Positions 33,462 to 46,687 of a stretch of 64,000 nucleotides of DNA are shown piece after piece. Origin of the DNA: Voacanga thouarsii (lineage: Eukaryota > Streptophyta > Magnoliopsida > Gentianales > Apocynaceae); NCBI GenBank assembly GCA_026120185.1, contig JANUWF010001783.1, positions 4,991,001-5,055,000 on the forward strand. The letters run 5' to 3'. Both the position numbers and the translations under genes were made by a program. Below the pieces are notes generated by a model. The model ran no database searches, was not told the origin of the DNA, and saw only the letters and a list, made by a program, of their open reading frames with translations. Position 1 is the first letter of the stretch. Each line of letters opens with the position of its first letter.

Positions 33462-36224
33462 GTTTCCAAGGGAATTCATACCCTTCTTGATCCTTAGTTT
33501 TCTTACTTCTCAATTCATTAGGTTGTTCAATTTGTTCAAGCCAATTTTATTCTAGAAAAATTCCAGCAAAGTGCTGTGGCTTTGAAGGTTCAAAATGTCT
33601 AAGTGTAAGACATCTTATAGACAGAAAATGGGTAGGAGTTGGAAAAGGTTCCCGAGAGAATTAATCTCCATGGTTAAACCTACAAAACTCCACTCTATTC
33701 ATTTTCTTCATGAAGTGATCTAGAATTTTTCCAGCTTCTTGTACATTCAAGGTGTCAAAATTTTCAGCCATCATTCCCTCCCAAATGCTACCAGAAAAAT
33801 AGCCCTCTTGACCAACTTGAAATCGGAAAGTTTATGGCCAAATTCAGACTTCATAAATGCTGTGCAATCCAGAAAATTTTCTAGGCAAATTCGCAACTTA
33901 GGTGAGCTTGAACCAAGCTGTTTTCTTCCAGTTTTTCACCAGCACCTTAGCCATGTTTTTCCTCCATAAAGAAGACTGGAAACCAGCCTTGAAAGACCTC
34001 TGAATGCCCCTTCAAAACCTTTGCAAGCTGACTGGAAAATGGCAGCAAAAGCTGCCCAAAAAATTCCAGCAACTAGCGAAATTCTGTATAGGAATTTTTC
34101 CAGCTTTCTTCCTTCTTCAACCCTGACCGAAACTCCCTCATTTTTTCTGTACAAACCTACCTTGAACAGCCATGAACTGAGCACCATCATCTTCCCCAAC
34201 CTTCTACTCGAAAAACCAGCCATGGTTGCCCTTAAAATATCTCCCACAATTACTCCAATCAAGCCATTGATTGAAAACCAAAATTTCAGCAAATATGTTT
34301 AGTAAACTTCCATAAAACACCCCTTGAACAACCAGACATTCCTTCACCATTGTACTTCTCCTTTTCAGCCACCATTAAGCACTTCAAACAGCTTTCATTC
34401 CAGCAGAATTCCTAGCTATTTAGTCGGCCATTAGAGCTTCAAAAAGCTCTCCTCCATTGAAAATCTTCCTACCATATTTTGTTTCCTAAATTGGTTCCCT
34501 AAAATATTCTTTTAGAATTTCAAACAACCAGCCTTTCCTTTTCCTCTCGAACCAAAAATTCAATTTCCAAAACCTCTCAAACAATTCAGCACTCCCTCCT
34601 ACACAGAATATCCGCCAGCCTCTCCCTATTCTCTCCATTCTCTTCAAGCTTCAAGAACACTAAGAACACCTACTCACCTCCTCTCGCCTAAGGCCACCAA
34701 AACCACTTCAATCTTCTTCAAAAAAAATTCTAGATTTCACCTAATCACTGCCGTGAATCCATTCATACCACTTTTAACATCAAACTCCAAAATCCAACTC
34801 TCTCTCTTGGATAAAAAATCAGTATTTTTGGGAAGCTCAAGAACACCTTCAAGATAAGCTTGTTCAATCAACTTCATCTTCACTAATCTTCAACCTGTAA
34901 TGAATACATATGTGTATAATCATACTAAAGGACTCTCTTCTTCTCTTTTCTCTCTCTCTCACTCTTCCTCTCTCTCTTAGCCGAATGGTGGCTTCAACCA
35001 TGGCCATGTCTTCTTCATCTCTCTTGGACGGATCTAGTCTCCTAAGAGTAAGATCCATTCGAAACTACTCCAAGGTACTCATCAATCAAGTAAGCCTCTT
35101 CAACCCTCTCTTTAAATTCTAGATTCATGTCTCTAGGATGGTATTGGAAAGAGATGGATTATGATTAGGATTTGAGCATGTGTTGTTGTGATGAATTGAG
35201 ATTGAAGCATGAATAAATGTGTGTATATGATGGAGATGGGATTGATATATGAGTTGATTGTCTTGGTTGATTGTATGGCGTTTTTAGGGTTTAATGCATG
35301 TCTCCATGTCGTGAGTGGTATATGTGATCAAGCATGTTAGAGATTATGTCACATTTAGTGAATAAGGTTTATGTTCATGTATGTTTGTTAAAGCTATGAA
35401 TATGTATATGCTAGTAGAGGTTGGATAATGTTTTGGTAAATTTAGATCTATACCTTTAATCATGATTTGGATGACTTGATGAATTGAAGTGGAGTGTATG
35501 TTCATGGTTGTGGTTAGCAATGGAAATATGATCATGATCTAGTTGTTCCTAAACTAATTTTATTTCATCAATAAAATGATTAATATTATAATTTTTGCTA
35601 GTAGATCTTGAAAACCCTAGAAAATGTGGATTTGGTCTTTTATATAAAATAATGATATTTTAGTCAAATAAATGATTGCTTTTATTACAGAAATAAAATA
35701 TATAGATATTATATATAATAATAATATCAAATAATGCCTTTTATATAAATAATCATAATAGATAAAATGTTAATTTTGTAAGTCTTATATTCATAAATAC
35801 TAATAAAATTTATTTATTATCTTTTAATCAAAACCTATTAAAATTTACTTACAACTAATTTTAGTTACCAATTATTTTCTAACAATTAATTATCAATAGA
35901 TTATTATTTTAAATAATTACATCTAGGTCCTAGGACCCTTCATCAATGAAACTCTAATTTATTTTTAGCAAGATTTAAACCTTCAACTTATTAGTACATA
36001 TTTCCCAAAACACTAATTATTTTAACTATTAAATTAGGTTTAGCTTATAAACCCTTTATTTATTATCTAGCCTTAAAGCTTGGGACACTAGGATCATGGT
36101 TGCAGGAAGTTGAGCTAGTTTTATTTGTGAAAGTAAATTTTAGCTTGAGTTTAATTATGGCGTATATTTACCCTAGGCGGGGTTAGGTCAGCTGTTGAAG
36201 ACCTTTATTTTATCTCAAGCTAAG

Positions 36225-36242
36225 GAACAGGTAAGCTCCTGC
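36225..36242 (+). other. Conserved splice-donor-like site in the giant LTR
   Basis: AACAG|GTAAGCTCCTGCAT. The same block reads TCAG|GTAAGTTCCTGCAT at 54313-54298 and GTAAGTCCCTGCAT at 45483-45466 on the minus strand in the two related copies. Confidence 0.5.
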
Positions 36243-37287
36243 ATAAAACCTATTTGATGCAAAATGTTTATTATGGCAAGCCAAATATAGAGTGCATGGA
36301 CACTCACTTCCGTAAAGGCAATTGAGGATTGTCTTCTTTCCCATTTCAGTCAAATCAATTATTTGAAAATCGATGAACATATTTACTCAAACCCTGAAAC
36401 TCTTTCTAAAACTGATTTTGACAAAGACTTTGGAAATCCTTAATTGCCATTTTTCAAGTGGAACTATGTTTTGTTCATTTTCCCCAAGTGGGATAAGTTA
36501 CGTTGAGTACTCAATAAGGGTGGACTGCTAGGACTAGTCTTTGAAGAGTTAGGGTAAGTCTCTCAATAGGTGGCCACCTCTGAGGGGTAAGTCCTTCCCA
36601 TATAGGATGTCAGTCCAGTAGGTCGTGCCGGTCCGAGCTAGCAGTTTTCAGTCAAGTGGACTATGTGTTGCCGGAATGGACAACCGATTTTGTTTGGGTG
36701 TAGAGAATAAGGAGTATCTTACCCGGTAGGTCGATCACCTACTTTTTGTCAGTTTGCACAAAGTGTGGCATTCTGACTGGTTATGGGGCCCAACATGTGG
36801 TAACCCATGACCACCCTTTTGAGTGACTGATTTTATTGAACATGTATGGTTGGAAAAGCCAAAACACCACTATTGATTTTGACTATTGTTTAATGCTTGC
36901 CAGTATTTCTCTTATGAAGATTTTATACTTTGCATTCACGAACTATTTTCACTGGACATTCAAAGCACACACGGACTTACTGAGATTTTTATCTCATCAC
37001 CCTTTTTACCATGATTTCAGATCGATCCTGCTGTGGGGATAAGTAGCTAATTGTTGCCTGCCTTGGAAGATTTTTCTGATATTTATTTTGTGTAATGCTT
37101 TGGGAGATGAGAGTGAACAATTTTTATTTTGGATTTGATTTGAATTCTTAGATTGTAATAAGTTTTAAGTTTAAAGTATTGTTTTCATTCTATTATTTTG
37201 ATTGTGTGACCTAGTTATAAAGACCCCTTGTCATTTGGACGGGGTGACATCCCCGACCCTGTTAGGCCTGGGTAGTGGAATGTTACA

Positions 37288-37951
37288 ATTTTAGTGTGAA
37301 TTGAGAAAAAAAATATTCTTATTGATGATCTTTGAAGACCCTTAGTTGAAAAGGGGGGTCAATATGGGGAGAAGTAGTAAGTGAATTGCTACACTCTCTT
37401 GAGGCTATCTTGAAGGCAAAAAGGCAAGCAAGAGCATAGAAAAAATGAATTATTGAAAAAATGATGAGTGATAACTGAAAAGGGGGACAACATGGTGTGT
37501 GAAGAGAAATCTATGCACTTAAATCTATCAATTCCTTAAGTCATTGAAAAACATTGAGAGAAAAAATTTTGAGTGCTTTCCTCACATTATAACTTAAGGG
37601 TGCAATTTTTGGATTCATAATGCTTGAGTTAGTAGATGGCTTGACCTATGTGATTTATGATATCTATATTTTTACTTGAAAAGTGAAATAACTTTCTTAG
37701 ACTAAAGTATGAACTTGATTAATTTAACTTCAAGAGTTTTGTGATGTCTTGGCTAATGTTTCAAGGTTTGAAAATGTTTTCAAAGGGTATGAATGACAAA
37801 TGTTGTATCTAAAATTTGAAGGCAACACACGATCTTTGCTATAATGAAGAAACCTTTGGAATGAGAAGAAAACCTTATGTTGTCTTAATAATTTTTCTTA
37901 GATAAAAGGGTTTTGCTTGAGGACAAGCAAATATTCAATTATGGTGGTATG
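37288..37951 (+). other. Athila-like 3' internal region, second part, with hairpin and polypurine tract
   Basis: Similar to 42255-42922. The hairpin TTTGCTTG-AGGA-CAAGCAAA is at 37912-37931. It is followed by ATTATGGTGGTATG, the decayed polypurine tract, directly before LTR L1. Confidence 0.75.
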
Positions 37952-38129
37952 TGATAGGGGTTAAAATCACCATTCTTTTCTTAGTTGTTTGAGATTGTTT
38001 TAAGATACATTTGTTGTAATAACTAGGCATATTCCTTCCTATTTGACATTTTACTTGTAAAATGTTTTGTTGGAAAATATGTGCAAATTTAAGGTAAAAC
38101 CGAGCAGAAAGTGCACAGAACCAGAATGT

Positions 38130-38364
38130 ACCTGGCGCCAGGCCTAGCCAGTAGACTAGGCACCAGGTCCATTCTACTCTAGTAGTAGAAATTGAGCAAG
38201 CTTCAGGGATTTTTCCAGAACAGACCTGGCACCATATCTGGCAAGTGTACCCGGTGCCGGGTCCACTCTGCTTGCTAAGGAAAAGACGGCAAAAAACAGA
38301 GCAAAATAGAGGAAGAACAAAGTGTACCTAGTGCTTGGTGGGTCGAAGGTACCCAGTGCCAGGT
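38130..38364. repeat. Palindrome pairs in L1
   Basis: Cores start at 38134 and 38159, 38228 and 38253, 38330 and 38355, all 25 bp apart within pairs. Pairs are 94 and 102 bp apart. The first site is ACCTGGCGCCAGGC. Confidence 0.9.
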
Positions 38365-38481
38365 AGGTTCTGCAGGCAGAAATTATGTACGCGGAATTAG
38401 GGCTTATCCAAGAATTTTGGTATTTTCCTATTCCTAATCGGCCAAGACTTCCTCCGTCATGAAATAGACATCCAAGAGGCC

Positions 38482-38488
38482 TATAAAA
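38482..38488 (+). promoter_or_regulatory. TATA box of L1
   Basis: GGCCTATAAAAGC, 127 bp after the last palindrome core. Confidence 0.7.
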
Positions 38489-39402
38489 GCATAAAAGAAC
38501 ACATGGATTTTATATAAACAACCAAGAGAGGTGAATTAAACAACAAATATTTTGATTTTCTCTTTGAAAAAGGAATTCACCTAAGCCAAAGAGGATTGTT
38601 CAAAGGGAGTCTTCAAAGAAAAAGAAAGAGGCATATCTATTAGTACTTTCTTTTCTCTTTGTTTTCTTTTTCTTTAGCAATGATGTATTCAATGTTTTTA
38701 TTGTAATTTAACATTATTTTAGGATTCATGATTTTGGGTTAGTTTAGTTATTTGATCAATTCATTGTCATCTTTGGTTTTTGATTACTTGATTTCATTGG
38801 TTATTGATGCAAGTTCTTCTAATTAACTTTGACATAACGATGTTAGAAGTTTTATTGCATTGATTTTGTACTTGGTAAATCTTGATGGATTTGAATGCTA
38901 AAGTTAGGATTTGAGAACTAAGTGATCAAAGGTTATGTTAATTTCACATTGACATAGAGTAAATAGCTAATTTTATGTTTATAAAAAATTGAGCAAAATG
39001 CATATTTTGGTTATGTTAGCTTGATTAACAAATCTGTTAATATGAATCAAAATATAGGATTTCATGGATTGACAAACGAAGTGAAATTTACCTAAGTAGA
39101 ATCATGACTTGTGAGACGATTGAGTTTTACTTTATATTCCTTCATGATGCCTAGATAATAATTAGTTGAGAGAATTGCTAAATGGTTTATTGTTATGTTT
39201 TCTAGGGTACTTGTCTAAATTACATAAATCTACATCCTTGAATTGCATACTTTTCTTTTGTATTTCTTTTTATTCTTTTCTCACTTTATTTGGGGTCGGT
39301 TAAATAATTAAATAAGAGTGATTAGTGTGTACTTGTTCCTTTGAGGATCGACACTCGTTAATTTCCTATACTATACTTGTGATGAGTATACTTGAGTATA
39401 CT

Positions 39403-39419
39403 TTGCGCTGTTGTCGGGG
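39403..39419 (+). other. tRNA-Asp primer-binding site after L1
   Basis: TTGCGCTGTTGTCGGGG, 14 of 17 identical to the complement of the tRNA-Asp 3' end (TGGCGCCGTTGCCGGGG). Confidence 0.85.
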
Positions 39420-39839
39420 AACAATATCATGAAAGCTTGAATTTTATTGATTTAACCATGTTTATATGTTTTTATATCCATATGTCTATATGTATATATG
39501 TATATATGTTCTTTGTGTAAATTGGTGTTCTATCTTGTTCTTTGTAACATTGTATGACTTAATTGACTAGCTTACTTTATGTTGTACTGTAAATACCACT
39601 AACTTTTGTATTTAGATAGTTTGTCAATGTGTGTGTTTTTCCTTTCTTTATTTTTCTATTATTTTTTCCCTTTTGTTTTATTCTTTTCTTTATTTTATTA
39701 TTTTTTTGTTTTTATTTTCGATTTGATTTTTGTTTTTCTTTCTGTGTGAGATTGACATTATCATGTACAACTACTTTTGGGCACAAGATTAAAGGAGCCA
39801 TAATGACGAGAATTTGACAAATTTACAAGTTCAGATTGA
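39420..39839 (+). other. Athila-like internal leader, first copy, truncated
   Basis: Near-identical to 40117-40540 and 43861-44280. It breaks off after TTCAGATTGAT and joins the middle of an LTR (L2). Confidence 0.8.
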
Positions 39840-40094
39840 TCCTCGAGTTGTATATATTTCTTTTGTTTTTCTTTTTATTCTTTTCTCACTTTATTTGAGG
39901 TCGGTTAAACAATGAAAAAAGAATGATTAGTGTGTACTTGTTCTTTTGAGGATCGACACTCATTAATTCCCTGTACTATATTTGCAATGAGTATACTTGC
40001 TCATATGTGTATTTTGGGATTAATATTTTAATTAAACTTGATTAAGGAATGGATTTAAAATGGATGATTTTATATACTCAAAATTTACGCATCA
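39840..40094 (+). mobile_element. LTR fragment L2 (3' end only)
   Basis: Starts inside the LTR (compare 43585) and runs to the normal end TTTACGCATCA. The U3 and TATA box are missing. The junction to internal sequence marks an unequal recombination or deletion. Confidence 0.8.
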
Positions 40095-40099
40095 AGTTT

Positions 40100-40116
40100 T
40101 TGTGCCATTGCCGGGG
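40100..40116 (+). other. tRNA-Asp primer-binding site after L2
   Basis: TTGTGCCATTGCCGGGG, 14 of 17 identical to the tRNA-Asp complement, 5 bp after the LTR end. Confidence 0.88.
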
Positions 40117-40469
40117 AACGATATCATGAAAGCTTGAATTTTGTTGATTTAATCATGTTTATATGTTTATATGTCCATATGTCTATATGTAAATATGTAT
40201 ATATATTCTTTGTGTAAATCGGTGTTCTATCTTGTTATTTGTAACATTGTGTGACTTAATTGTCTAGCTTACTTCATGTTATACTGTAAATACAACTAAC
40301 TTTTGTATTTTGATAGTTTGTCAATGTGTATGTTTTCCTTTTTTTTATTTTTCTATTGTTTTTCCCTTTTGTTTTATTCTTTTATTTATTTTTTTATTAT
40401 TTTTGTTTGTTTTTATTTTCGATTTGATTTTTATTTTTCTTTAAGCATGAGATTGACATCATCATGGAC

Positions 40470-41242
40470 AACTACTTTTTGGCACAAGATCAAATGAGCT
40501 ATATTAACAAGAATTTGCCAAATTTGCAAGCTCAGATTGACGCTTTTTATGAGACGTCACTTAAAGCCTCAATGAATTTTTTTTTTGTTGCCAATATAAA
40601 TTCCTCCGTTAAGTGGCATGAAGAAGCATCCTAACATATAAACCATCAAAGAACACAACTAGCCAAGTTGGTTGAGGACGCCTTAAAGGCCTATACGCTT
40701 GAACAAGAGAATCCCAAAGGAAAAGAGAGAGGATATAAGGAACAATTATCCAATGTGGAAAGGGAGGTATTCAATTCTCCTCTATGTGCTAATAATTCTA
40801 ATCTCTCTTTACCACATGATTTTTTATATTCTTCTCAATTCTTGGAGAACAAGGTCCAAATAATGATGTGTTGAATTTATCATACCTGAAGGAGTTGTTT
40901 CTTTCAATGCTGCATCGTAAGAAGTCCTTGGAGGATAGTAGTAATTTCTATCATTCACCCCATTCAAAGGGAGGTAACTTAGTTTTTGTATATTTGTCGA
41001 AAAGTATTGATTTCTTGATCCAATCTTTAAGAACTCAATTGCTATGTTTTAAGGGAAATTTCAATTGTGACAAATCTTTTGAAGGGTTAAAAGGTGATTT
41101 CAAGCTTGATACATTCTTTAGAAACTATATGCACTTATATGTTGACAAAAATATTTATGTGTCTAAAGGAATGTTAGAGAAAGAGGTTTATGCGTTTTGC
41201 TTTAGTGAGAAAAAATATTTTCATAAACCTTCTATTTTTTAA
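40470..41242 (+). pseudogene. Unrecognised ORF of the non-autonomous Athila-like element
   Basis: The frame reads NLPNLQAQIDAFYETSLKAS, VKWHEEAS, a stop, QRTQLAKLVEDALKAYTLEQ and EYKEQLSNVEREV-like text. A shift follows, then an uninterrupted 124-codon ORF (40868-41242) with LFLSMLHRKKSLEDSSNFYH and FRNYMHLYVDKNIYVSKGML. No known domain was recognised. The first part looks like a coiled-coil gag N-terminus, and the second is unknown. The first part recurs at 44240-44510. Confidence 0.4.
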
Positions 41243-42922
41243 AAACCTCTCTTCTTTCTATATTCATCATGCCTATCTTCTATTTTGAGCTTTAATTTCT
41301 TTTTAAAAAAAAGTTTGATGAGGAAACATGATGAGTAGAAAGAGTTTTTGTTTTGTTTTGTTTTTTTTGTTAAGTAGTTTATCTTTTCTCTCCCAAATAA
41401 GGAAAATATTTTGCATCTTAAGTGTGGAGAAGTGAGTCGTGCTTTTATTTGCTTTGTTAGGATTGTTATTAGTATTATTTTTTAGTTTGCGTTCTTTTAT
41501 TTAGGTGTGTTTTTATTTTGTTATTATTTTTTTCTTGTACTTTTATTTGTGTTTTGTTTTATAGGTAGGAATAAAGTCCTCTTGAACAAGCCCTTCTCTC
41601 TATTTTCAGTTTTGATATCTATTGGCGCTTTATTGCACTTGGGAAGTATTGCTTAAATTTTCTACCCCTTTATTAGATTTAGTCCCTTTGGAGATGCTTT
41701 CTTGTGTTTAATTTTTGGCCAATGGGAACATTGTCCAATTTAAGTGTGGTAGAGTGGTTTGGTAATATTCTTTCTCCAAGTTTTTATCAATTATTTTTAT
41801 CTTGGTGTTTTCTTGGTATAAAATAATTTTGTTGAAAATTCTAGATCAATTTTTTTGTAAAATTCTTCAAAATTTTAGTGGGCTTCATTGTTAAGTAAGG
41901 TTATAATTCCTTTTCTTAATTAGATATGAGTATTGTCATTCATTAGGTGGATTTTGAGGAAATTCGTTTTATTGGATAAGATATTTGTCAAGACTTGAGA
42001 AATTTGATTAATCTTGTTTATGCATTAATGTTTGAATATTATTTGACTAATTGAGTTGAAATATAGAAGATATGATGAATATGAGAAGAGTTTATTGGCC
42101 AACTCTTGTATTATGAGTTTAAATTTTGCTAGCTTTAAGTTATAATGAAAAAAAAAATGTGAGTTGTAAAAAGATCTTTGAGAAGAAAGATTGAGGAGAA
42201 TGTTGAAAAATATGATTTGAGTAGGAAAAAAAAAAACAATGAGTGGAAACAACACTATTTTAGTGTGAATTGAGAAAAAAAAATATTATTATTGATGATA
42301 TTTGAAGACCTTTAGTTGAAAATGGGGGTCAATATGGGGAGAAGTAGCAAGTAAATTTGATACACTCTCTTGAGGCTATCCCAAAGGCAAAAAGGCAAGC
42401 AAGAGCATAGAAAAAAAGAATTGTTAAAAAAATGATGAGTGATGATTGAAAGGGGGGCCAATATGATGTGTGAAGATAAATCTATGCACTTGAGTTTATC
42501 GATTCCTTAAGTCATTGAAAAACATTGAGAGAAAAAATTTTGAGTGCTTTCCTCACATTATAACTTAAGTGTGCAATTTTTGGATTCATAATATTTGAGT
42601 TGGTAGATAACTTGACCTATGTGATTTATGATATCTATGTTTTTACTTGAAAAGTGAAATAACTTTCTTAGACTAAGGTATGCACTTGATTAATTTAACT
42701 TCAAGAGTTTTGTGATGTCTTAGCCAATGTTTTAAGGTTCGAAAATGTTTTTAAAGGGTATGAATGACAAAGGTTGTATCTAAAGTTTGAAGGCAACACA
42801 TGATCTTTGCTATAATAAAGAAACCTTTGGAATGAGAAGAAAACCTTATGATGTCTTAATAATTTTTCTTGGATAAAAGTGTTTTGCTTGAGGACAAGCA
42901 AATGTTCAATTGTGGTGGTATA
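41243..42922 (+). other. Non-coding 3' internal region with hairpin
   Basis: The T-rich segment 41243-41630 is followed by the block shared with 32381-33012 and 37288-37951. The hairpin TTTGCTTG-AGGA-CAAGCAAA is at 42883-42902 and the decayed polypurine tract is before 42923. Confidence 0.7.
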
Positions 42923-43837
42923 TGATAAGGGTTAAAATCACCATTCTTTTCCTAGTTGTTTGATGTTGTTTTAAGATACATTTTTTGTAATAACTAGGCA
43001 TATTCCTTCCTATTTGACATTTTTCTTGTAAAATGTGTTTTTGAAAAATATGTGCAAATTTAAGGTAAAACCCAGTAGAAAGTGTATAGAACCAGAACGT
43101 ACCTGGTGCCAGGCCCATCCAGTGGACTAGGCACCGAGTTTATTCTGCTCCAGCAGCAGAAATTAAGCAAGCTTTAGGGAATTTTCTAGAACAAACCTGG
43201 TGCTAAGTCTGGTAAGTGTACCTGGCACCGGGTCCATTCTGCTTGCTAAGAAAAGACGGCAAAAATAGAGCAAAATAGAGGAAGAACAAAGTGTACTTGG
43301 TGCTAGGTGGGTCGAAGGTACCCAGCACCAGGTAGGTTCTGGAGGCAGAAATTCTGTACGCAGAATTAGGGTTTGATTGGCAAATCTATTATTACGAATC
43401 AAAATATAGGATTCCATAGATTGACAAACGAAGTGGAATTTAACTAAGTAGAATCATGACTTGTGAGACGATTGAGTTTTACTTTATATTCCTTCATAAT
43501 AGCCAGATGATAATTAGTTGAGAAAATTGCTAAATGGTTCATTGTTATGTTTTCTAGCGTAATTGTCTAAATTGCATAAATCTACATCCTCGAGTTGTAT
43601 TTCTTTTGTTTTTCTTTTTATTCTTTTCTCACTTTATTTGAGGTCGGTTAAACAATGAAAAAAGAATGATTAGTGTGTACTTGTTCCTTTGAGGATCGAC
43701 ACTCGTTAATTCCCTGTACTATGTTTGCAATGAGTATACTTGCTCATATGTGTATTTTGGGATTAATGTTTTAATTAAACTTGATTAAGGAATGGATTTA
43801 AAATGGATGATTTTATATACCCAAAATAAACGCATCA
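42923..43837 (+). mobile_element. Athila-like LTR L3, internally deleted
   Basis: Starts TGATAAGGGTTAAAATC and ends AAACGCATCA. Near 43373 the sequence jumps from the U3 (AGAATTAGGGTTTGATTGG) to the far part of the LTR (compare 48440). About 0.6 kb including the TATA box is lost. All three palindrome pairs remain (cores 43105/43130, 43199/43224, 43299/43324). Confidence 0.85.
43101..43333. repeat. Palindrome pairs in L3
   Basis: Three pairs with 25-bp offsets, 94 and 100 bp apart. Sites include ACCTGGTGCCAGGC and ACCTGGCACCGGGT. Confidence 0.88.
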
Positions 43838-43843
43838 AGTTTT

Positions 43844-43860
43844 TTGCACCGTTGTCGGGG
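43844..43860 (+). other. tRNA-Asp primer-binding site after L3
   Basis: TTGCACCGTTGTCGGGG, 14 of 17 identical to the tRNA-Asp complement, 6 bp after the LTR end. Confidence 0.88.
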
Positions 43861-44510
43861 AACAATATCATGAAAGCTTGAATTTTATTGATTTAACCAT
43901 GTTTATATGTTTTTATGTCCATATGTCTATATGTAAATATGTATATATGTTCTTTGTGTAAATTGGTGTTCTATCTTGTTCTTTGTAACATTATATGACT
44001 TAATTGACTAGCTTACTTTATGTTGTACTGTAAATACCACTAACTTTTGTATTTAGATAGTTTGTCAATGTGTGTGTTTTTCCTTTCTTTATTTTTCTAT
44101 TATTTTTTCCCTTTTGTTTTATTCTTTTCTTTATTTTATTATTTGTTTTTTTTATTTTCGATTTGATTTTTGTTTTTCTTTCTGCATGAGATTGACATGA
44201 TCATGTACAACTACTTTTGGGCACAAGATTAAAGGAGCTATAATGACGAGAATTTGACAAATTTGCAAGTTCAGATTGATGCTTTTTGTGAGACACCACT
44301 TGAAGCCTCAATGCATTTTTTTGTTGCCAATACAAACTCCTCCATTAAGTGGCATGAAGAAGCATCCTAACATATGAGCCATCAAAGAACACAATTAGCC
44401 AAGTTGGTTGAGGGTGCCATAAAGGCCCATACGCTTGAACAAGAGAATCCTAAAGGAAAAGAGAGAGGATATGAGGAACAATTATCTAATATGGAAAGGG
44501 AGGTATCCAT
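43861..44510 (+). other. Athila-like internal leader, third copy
   Basis: Parallels 40117-40770, including the start of the unrecognised ORF. It is cut at about 44510 (GGGAGGTATC) by the truncated giant LTR. Confidence 0.75.
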
Positions 44511-46655
44511 CTATAAAAGCACTCTCCTGAAAACATAATGTAAAATAGTGTGAGATTGGCATCTCAGTAAGTCCTCTGTGTGCGAATGTCATCTATAAAC
44601 ATTTTATGCTTGCAGGTTTATTAAAACTATAAAATCATGTTCGCAAGACTTTTCATCAATAAATTATTATTCAAATGAGCATTGCTCATCATATCCAAAG
44701 CAGTTCTCAATAAATCATCATCTCATCATAATCATAAAGGAACATTACTCATCATATCCAAAGCAGTTCTCAATAAATCATCATGTCATTATAATCATAA
44801 GTTTATTATGTAGGGATTAGCAATGATTCAAACAATAATATCACAATCCATATCATAGTTACCACCATGATAGCGTCCCAATGTAACCTTTCAACAATGG
44901 GCAGTAGGGGATCCTTCCACTAGGGTGAGATACTCCTCCATCTCTATACCCAATACACTGGTTGTCCAACTTGAATAAATAAAGTCCATATATACCTATA
45001 TGCTAGCTCGGACCAGCCTAACTAAGTAGTACTATCGCCTTTCCAAGTTGAGTTCTTCTTCTGGAGGTGTCCTCCTGCCATAAAACTCACTCTAGCTCTT
45101 CAAGACTAGCGCCACTAGCCTACCCCTACTGAGTACTCAATGCTCCCCATTTAGGGGCAGAATTATTTCCCTTATTTTCACAATCGTTGATTATTTTGTC
45201 TTTGTAAAACGTGATTTTTCACAATAAGTTGTCCAAAACATTTAGTAATAAGGAAAAGAAATTGTTTTCAGTTTAAAAGTTGAGATTTAACAAACTCACT
45301 TAGAGAATAAAATGACCACATTCTCAACCAAGTATCAAAATACCACAATACAATTCATCATTTCAACCAACGTTCCAATCATCATGTCAATCATCATATT
45401 GATACCATTTCAAATATTATTGTACAAAAATACTTGTAAACATGTAATATTTAGCAAAACAGTTATGCAGGGACTTACTTTGATATTCTCAATAATCAAC
45501 CAAAGCAATACTTGATCTCTTTTTCATTTTCTTCTTTATCTAGAATCAATATTTCTATGATTAAAAACCATATATGAATCCACTCATCTTTTCATGCATC
45601 ATGAATCTCTATGATCATATTAATCATCTAATTCATCCATGGCATCTAAGTAGAAGCTCAACGCTATAGCTTCCCATGATCATACATCTCATCATGGCAT
45701 GCATATAATTGAATCTCAACATCAATACAAGGACCTCTAATATTCATCTAACATAAACTTCATATAATAACACCAAATGAATCAAAATATCTCATCTTTA
45801 ACCAACCATAAGATGGATCTAGGTCCAACATAACATGATAGCATAATATTTCACCCCATATTCACCTAGATCAACTATTACTCCATCAAACTCAACCATC
45901 CCATCCATTCATGCTTTTCATGCTATACTTTATACATAATAACATCACTATAAAGTTAGCCTCATTCAAATCAATAGGGATTGAGTCTTAAAATACCTCT
46001 TGGATAGACAAAACAGTGAAGCAAATGTGGCTTCTTGGTGATTGGTTGAGTTCACTTGAGAGGAAGATATTATTGGGTCCCTTAATTCTTCTTGTTTGAA
46101 ACTCACAAAAAATAGGGGGGGTGTAAATCAGTCCCTTGTGATCAATATTTGGGAGAAGAAGATGAGAAGAATTGAGTTTGAGTTGATGAAGAGTTGAAGA
46201 GTTGCTTACCTTGTTCTTATGTTTCAATTTTTGTGGTGATTGGAGTTGTGATAGCTAAAATCTTGGAGAGAAAATGTGGCTATATATATATATTTTTTCA
46301 TGTAGAAGAAAGGCTTAGGGTTTGATTGGTAATTGTTTTGATAAAGAGTATAGGTTAGATTTAGGTGTTTTGATGTTTGGAAGGACTACACCTTGTTTTG
46401 GACTCTTGAACAAACAAGGGAAAAATGGCAGTTTTTGCTCTTCTTGGTTTGGTCGAAACCGCAGTGAATAGAAAGAATTTATGGCTATGCACTAGGGTGC
46501 TAAAGTGGCCCAGATAATGAGAGAAAAAGGAGAAAAGTATAGGCTGATTTCTGGTTTTGCTTTGGGCAAAAATAGGGGAAGAAAAATTGGAGTCTTGTGT
46601 TGTGATTTTTGCTTAAAACCAGAGGGGAATTTAAGAGTAAGGAAAGCTGAAATTT

Positions 46656-46658
<3 letters not shown>

Positions 46659-46686
<28 letters not shown>

Positions 46687-46687
46687 A
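46659..46687. repeat. (GT)n microsatellite
   Basis: About 14 GT dinucleotides. Confidence 0.95.

Larger units (their letters stand above)
33013..37287 (+). mobile_element. Giant solo LTR (about 4.3 kb) of a Ty3 element
   Basis: Runs from TGAAACCCCAGTC to GGAATGTTACA and is flanked by the direct repeat ATTTTAG (33006-33012 and 37288-37294). The related Athila-like copy at 42250-42270 has the site unoccupied with one ATTTTAG. The same LTR family occurs on the minus strand at 53260-56876 and, truncated, at 44511-47325. There is no primer-binding site or coding domain inside, so it is a solo LTR. Very long LTRs with TGTAACACCCC-like ends are known from chromovirus-type Ty3 elements such as Tekay/Del. 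The clade assignment is tentative. Confidence 0.75.
37952..39402 (+). mobile_element. Athila-like LTR L1
   Basis: Begins TGATAGGGGTTAAAATC after a polypurine tract, TATA box at 38482-38488, and ends shortened, directly before a primer-binding site. About 140 bp of the 3' end (present in L2-L4) is missing. It is preceded by a polypurine tract and followed by a primer-binding site, so it is shared between two tandem elements. Confidence 0.85.

Noticed and set aside
33739..34302. Two short plus frames and a minus frame inside the giant LTR
   Set aside because: They lie in LTR sequence, have no domain, and are not kept in the other two LTR copies.
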